From Williamsia muralis (GTDB taxonomy: Bacteria > Actinomycetota > Actinomycetes > Mycobacteriales > Mycobacteriaceae), in assembly GCF_002735905.1 (NCBI RefSeq), contig NZ_PEBD01000005.1, positions 372,001 through 436,000 on the forward strand: a DNA stretch of 64,000 nt, given 5' to 3'. Positions 59,657 to 64,000 of this stretch are shown piece by piece (the stretch's first letter is position 1; the number at the start of each line of letters is the position of its first letter). The notes below the pieces were generated by a model. That model was given only the letters and a program-made list of their open reading frames with translations. It made no database searches and was not told the origin of the DNA. The position numbers were made by a program, and so were the translations under genes.

Positions 59657-60216
59657 GAGTTGACGCGGCCGAGGTAGCTGCCGTCGCGCGAATCGACCTT
59701 CAGCTTGTCGCCTGTGTTGATGAACAACGGCACCTGGATCTCGGCACCGGTCTCCAAAGTCGCGGGTTTGGTGCCACCGGTGGAACGGTCGCCCTGGACG
59801 CCGGGATCGGTCTGGGACACCAGGAGTTCGACGGTGACCGGGAGTTCTATGTACAGCGGCACGCCTTCGTGCGTGGCCACCTGCACGGTCATGTTCTCGA
59901 GCATGAACTTGGCTCCGTCGCCCACGGTCTCCGGGTTGACGTTCAACTGCTCGAAGGTCTGCCCGTCCATGAACACGTAGTCGCTGCCGTCGTTGTACAG
60001 GTAGGTCATGTCACGACGGTCGACCGTCGCCGTCTCCACCTTGACTCCCGCGTTGAACGTCTTGTCGACGGTCTTCCCCGAGAGCACGTTCTTGATCTTG
60101 GTCCGCACGAAGGCAGGACCCTTACCGGGCTTGACATGCTGGAACTCGAGGATCTGCCAGAGCTGACCCTCCATGTTGAGCACCAAGCCGTTTTTGAAAT
60201 CCGAAGTGTTGGCCAC
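59653..60216 (-). CDS. efp: Elongation factor P
   Basis: This 187-aa three-domain factor rescues ribosomes at polyproline stretches. The tip lysine is Lys32 in [12 protein letters not shown], equivalent to the modified lysine of E. coli. No epmA/epmB genes are seen here, and actinobacterial EF-P is thought to work with an unmodified lysine. The GTG at 60216 follows AGAGGAAG. The six codons upstream in the open frame are not conserved. Confidence 0.97.
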   Translation of the reverse strand: MANTSDFKNGLVLNMEGQLWQILEFQHVKPGKGPAFVRTKIKNVLSGKTVDKTFNAGVKVETATVDRRDMTYLYNDGSDYVFMDGQTFEQLNVNPETVGDGAKFMLENMTVQVATHEGVPLYIELPVTVELLVSQTDPGVQGDRSTGGTKPATLETGAEIQVPLFINTGDKLKVDSRDGSYLGRVNS

Positions 60217-60285
60217 GTCTGTTCTTCCTCTCACCCGCCCCGGGCATCTTATTGCGCGACGTCCTGCTCGCGCCGGGGCGCACGG

Positions 60286-61437
60286 TCAGATGACGGTGAA
60301 TGTCTTGTCGGTGGTGGTGAGCAGATCGGGTTCGCCGTCGCGGATCACGAGGGTGTCCTCGATCCGAACGCCACCTCGGCCCGGCAGATAGACACCGGGT
60401 TCTACGGTCACCGCTGCACCGCAAGGTAGTGTACCCGTGCTCAGCTTCCCGATGGACGGCGCTTCGTGGATCTGCAGGCCGACGCCGTGTCCGAGACCGT
60501 GCACATACTGCTCACCGAACCCCGCCGCGTCGATGATCGATCGGGCCGCAGCATCCACCTCGCCGGCATCGACGCCGGGTGCCAGCGCCTCCCGACCAGC
60601 CTGCTGTGCCTGTGCGACCAGGTCGTAGATCTCTCGTTGCCAGGCCTCGGCTTTCTGCAAGACGTACGTGCGGGTCATGTCGGAGTGGTAACCACCGACC
60701 ACTGCACCGAAGTCGATCTTGAGCAGGTCGCCCGCGCCGAGCACGGCATCGGTCGGCCGGTGGTGGGGAACGGCCGAGTTCGCTCCTGTCGCCACGATCG
60801 TCTCGAACGACACGGCCTCGGCACCGCGCTCGAACATCGCCCATTCGAGCGCCCTCGCCACCTGACGTTCTGTTTTGCCCGGAACCACGAGGCCGTCACC
60901 GAGGATGTCGGCGAGGGCCAGGTCGGCCGTCTGGCATGCGGTCCGGATCTGTTCGATCTCGTCGTCGTCCTTGACCATCCTGAGGTCCTCGACCAGCGCC
61001 CCCACCGGCTTCAGCGTCTCGGCACCGGTCAAGATCGGCAGCAGTCGCTGATGTGTTCCGACTGTCACCACATGTTTCTCGAACCCGATCCGGGCGCCGG
61101 ACCCCACCAAATACTCGGTGAGCGCGGAAGGGCAATTGCGGGCGATGATCGCGGTGAGGTCCGGGGCCTGTTCAGCGACTTGGGTGAGATAGCGCCCGTC
61201 GGTGCTGACCCGGTCATCCCCGGATGCAGTCACCACAAGAGCGGCATTGGACCCGGTGAACCCGGACAGGTAGCGAACATTGACCAGGTCCGTGACGAGA
61301 ATCGCATCGACGCCCGCTGCACTGAGTCCCGCTCGAAGGCGGTCCCGCCGCCCTGCGTGGGCCGCGTTCGCGGGATCTGCGGCCACTCGACTGATGGGGG
61401 CGGCGGTCTGCGCCGAGGTGTCGGATGTAGCGCTCAT
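60286..61437 (-). CDS. pepQ: Xaa-Pro aminopeptidase/dipeptidase, M24 family
   Basis: This 383-aa cytosolic metallopeptidase cleaves X-Pro peptides. The N-terminal creatinase-like domain is followed by the pita-bread domain with metal ligands in LKIDFGAVVGGYHSDMTRT (two Asp), GLGHGVGLQIHE (His), AVTVEPGVYLPGRGG (Glu) and VRIEDTLVI (Glu). The ATG at 61437 is 7 nt after TAGCCT. The pepQ-efp-nusB order is conserved, and both PepQ and EF-P deal with proline-rich sequences. Confidence 0.92.
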   Translation of the reverse strand: MSATSDTSAQTAAPISRVAADPANAAHAGRRDRLRAGLSAAGVDAILVTDLVNVRYLSGFTGSNAALVVTASGDDRVSTDGRYLTQVAEQAPDLTAIIARNCPSALTEYLVGSGARIGFEKHVVTVGTHQRLLPILTGAETLKPVGALVEDLRMVKDDDEIEQIRTACQTADLALADILGDGLVVPGKTERQVARALEWAMFERGAEAVSFETIVATGANSAVPHHRPTDAVLGAGDLLKIDFGAVVGGYHSDMTRTYVLQKAEAWQREIYDLVAQAQQAGREALAPGVDAGEVDAAARSIIDAAGFGEQYVHGLGHGVGLQIHEAPSIGKLSTGTLPCGAAVTVEPGVYLPGRGGVRIEDTLVIRDGEPDLLTTTDKTFTVI

Positions 61438-61444
61438 GGCGTCC

Positions 61445-61450
61445 AGGCTA
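61445..61450 (-). promoter_or_regulatory. Putative -10 element of pepQ-efp-nusB
   Basis: TAGCCT on the minus strand is 7 nt before the pepQ ATG, with no Shine-Dalgarno between. Confidence 0.45.
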
Positions 61451-61514
61451 GTGCGACTCTGCTCTCCGGGATGGTCAATGCACCCTCGCGACCGGGGACG
61501 CCGACATCCGAAAA

Positions 61515-61547
61515 CGTCGGTTTTGTGGGCCCTGCCACAAAAAGACG
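61515..61547. repeat. Inverted repeat between pepQ and the B-4DMT-like gene
   Basis: TTTTGTGG and CCACAAAA are perfect 8-bp arms around GCCCTG, extended outward by CGTC/GACG. It lies in the 133-bp divergent region, 24 nt upstream of the 61571 start, so an operator for either gene is plausible. Confidence 0.6.
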
Positions 61548-61558
61548 TGGCGCATCGG

Positions 61559-61564
61559 TACGCT
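61559..61564 (+). promoter_or_regulatory. Putative -10 element of the B-4DMT-like gene
   Basis: TACGCT is 6 nt before the ATG at 61571. Confidence 0.45.
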
Positions 61565-61570
61565 GCTCTC

Positions 61571-62107
61571 ATGATTGCGTGGTTGCTTCGTGGCTTGGTG
61601 ATGTCGGCGGTGCACATCGGTGCCCGGGTTCTGCTTGCTCTGGCGATCGTGCAGTGGCCATTGGAAGCCACCTATTGGAAGACCATCGCCATCGCGTCCG
61701 TGGTCCTCGTGGCGATCATCTGGGGCGGAATCGACGGCCTGCTCGACGGCCGCGCGCACGCTGACCCTGACGACTACGACGACCTGACCATGCGGTGGCT
61801 CAAGGCCGGCCTACTCGCGGGGCTGATCGCAGCCATCGTCGGCTGGGTACTCGGCAATTGGGTGTTGGCCGGAATGGGCCAGAACTCGCTGGCGATCGAG
61901 ATCTTCGCAGGCGGCGCGTTCACCACGCTTCTGATCTTCGTGCCCGCTCTTGTCGGCGCCGCGCTCGGCCGCTATCTCACGCGTCGTCAGCATCGCAAGA
62001 ACGAGGCGAACCGCGAGCGTCAGGACGACAACCGCCGTGACCAGCGGTATGCAGATGACAACGATGCCGCATACCAGCGCACCCAGCCAGTCGGCCTGAA
62101 CAAGTAG
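61571..62107 (+). CDS. Four-helix membrane protein, B-4DMT-like
   Basis: This 178-aa protein has four hydrophobic helices (about 4-25, 33-54, 75-98 and 105-130), the second and third joined by an acidic loop DGRAHADPDDYDD, and ends in a long charged hydrophilic tail (RRQHRKNEANRERQDDNRRDQ). The layout and its place beside pepQ match the actinobacterial B-4DMT family (Rv2536-like), a presumed small transporter of unknown substrate. The ATG at 61571 is supported by the -10-like hexamer. The upstream open frame to 61280 is inside pepQ. Confidence 0.82.
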   Translation: MIAWLLRGLVMSAVHIGARVLLALAIVQWPLEATYWKTIAIASVVLVAIIWGGIDGLLDGRAHADPDDYDDLTMRWLKAGLLAGLIAAIVGWVLGNWVLAGMGQNSLAIEIFAGGAFTTLLIFVPALVGAALGRYLTRRQHRKNEANRERQDDNRRDQRYADDNDAAYQRTQPVGLNK

Positions 62108-62134
62108 CCGGTCTAGCACGTACCCGGCGTGGGC

Positions 62135-62165
62135 CGACCGGCCCGCCGTTGGGGCCGGCCGGTCG
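62135..62165. terminator. Bidirectional hairpin between the B-4DMT-like gene and aroB
   Basis: CGACCGGCC and GGCCGGTCG are perfect 9-bp arms around a 13-nt loop in the 67-bp convergent gap. It could terminate transcription from both sides. Confidence 0.65.
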
Positions 62166-62174
62166 ATCGGTCGC

Positions 62175-63804
<1,630 letters not shown>

Positions 63805-63808
<4 letters not shown>

Positions 63809-64000
63809 GGCTGCGGTAGATGCGCGGCGACGCGTTTGAGGTAGCCCGCCAGGTTGTCAGCGGTCTCGTGAGCCGAGTCGCCACCGAACTTCTCGAGCGC
63901 CGCCTGAGCGAGGACCAGTGCGACCATCGACTCGGCAACCACTCCTGCTGCGGGAACCGCACACACATCCGACCGCTGATGTATCGCAGTGGCCTGCTCG
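63805..64000 (-). CDS. aroC: Chorismate synthase, C-terminal 64 codons
   Basis: Reading the minus strand back from the TGA at 63805 gives a frame that includes [20 protein letters not shown] and [17 protein letters not shown]. This is the conserved C-terminus of chorismate synthase (the [14 protein letters not shown] and EKFGGDS blocks). The gene continues past the window edge. It overlaps aroK by four bases and so heads or precedes the shikimate operon. Confidence 0.93.

Overview
The window is 64 kb of high-GC actinobacterial core chromosome. A mycolic-acid-containing member of the Mycobacteriales is indicated by the MptB-type mannosyltransferase next to sufR, the mIHF-type nucleoid protein, a PriA without recognisable ATPase motifs, and gene order matching mycobacteria and corynebacteria. 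A Gordonia-like organism is my best guess, but the genus is inference. No rRNA, tRNA, IS element, prophage or CRISPR array was recognised.

Layout. (1) 1-5634, minus: Fe-S assembly operon sufR-sufB-sufD-sufC-sufS-sufU, with a SufR operator-like site over the sufR start codon. (2) 5797-10487, plus: mptB, a two-gene ABC-2 exporter and ctaA. (3) 10516-14130: a 97-aa protein, a quinone oxidoreductase, a membrane-anchored DUF4878-like protein and ctaB. (4) 14341-20875, plus: tkt-tal-zwf-opcA-pgl, the pentose phosphate operon, with an 8-codon leader ORF coupled to opcA. (5) 20876-23876: accessory insert with an MpaB/Lcp-type haem oxygenase divergent from a DGPF-ECF42 sigma factor pair. (6) 23919-30218, minus: gap-pgk-tpiA-secG-ppc. 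(7) 30367-35358, minus: uvrC-rapZ-yvcK-whiA. (8) 35436-40325, minus: rpe-ribD, then an FMN riboswitch and ribE-ribBA-ribH plus a PH-like membrane protein. (9) 40414-48648, minus: mihF-gmk-rpoZ-coaBC-metK-priA-fmt-rsmB. (10) 49146-50339, plus: a PHA-synthase-like alpha/beta hydrolase inserted between mihF and pyrF. (11) 50336-59024, minus: pyrR-pyrB-pyrC-membrane protein-carA-carB-pyrF, with a PyrR-binding leader that pairs with the Shine-Dalgarno. (12) 59180-64000, mostly minus: aroC (partial)-aroK-aroB and pepQ-efp-nusB, with a B-4DMT-like membrane protein on plus between them.

The genes form the central metabolic and growth backbone: Fe-S clusters and haem A for respiration, NADPH and pentoses, lower glycolysis with PEP carboxylation, flavins, SAM, CoA, pyrimidines and chorismate, with translation, transcription and DNA-repair genes between them. 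Most neighbours overlap by ATGA, GTGA or TGATG, so translational coupling is pervasive. Conversely, eleven genes carry a TAnnnT-like (once GATACT) hexamer 6-8 nt before the start codon, which suggests leaderless mRNAs. The least ordinary parts are the accessory oxygenase/ECF42 insert, the Ser-type PhaC-like protein between pyrF and mihF, the opcA leader peptide, and several long perfect intergenic palindromes.
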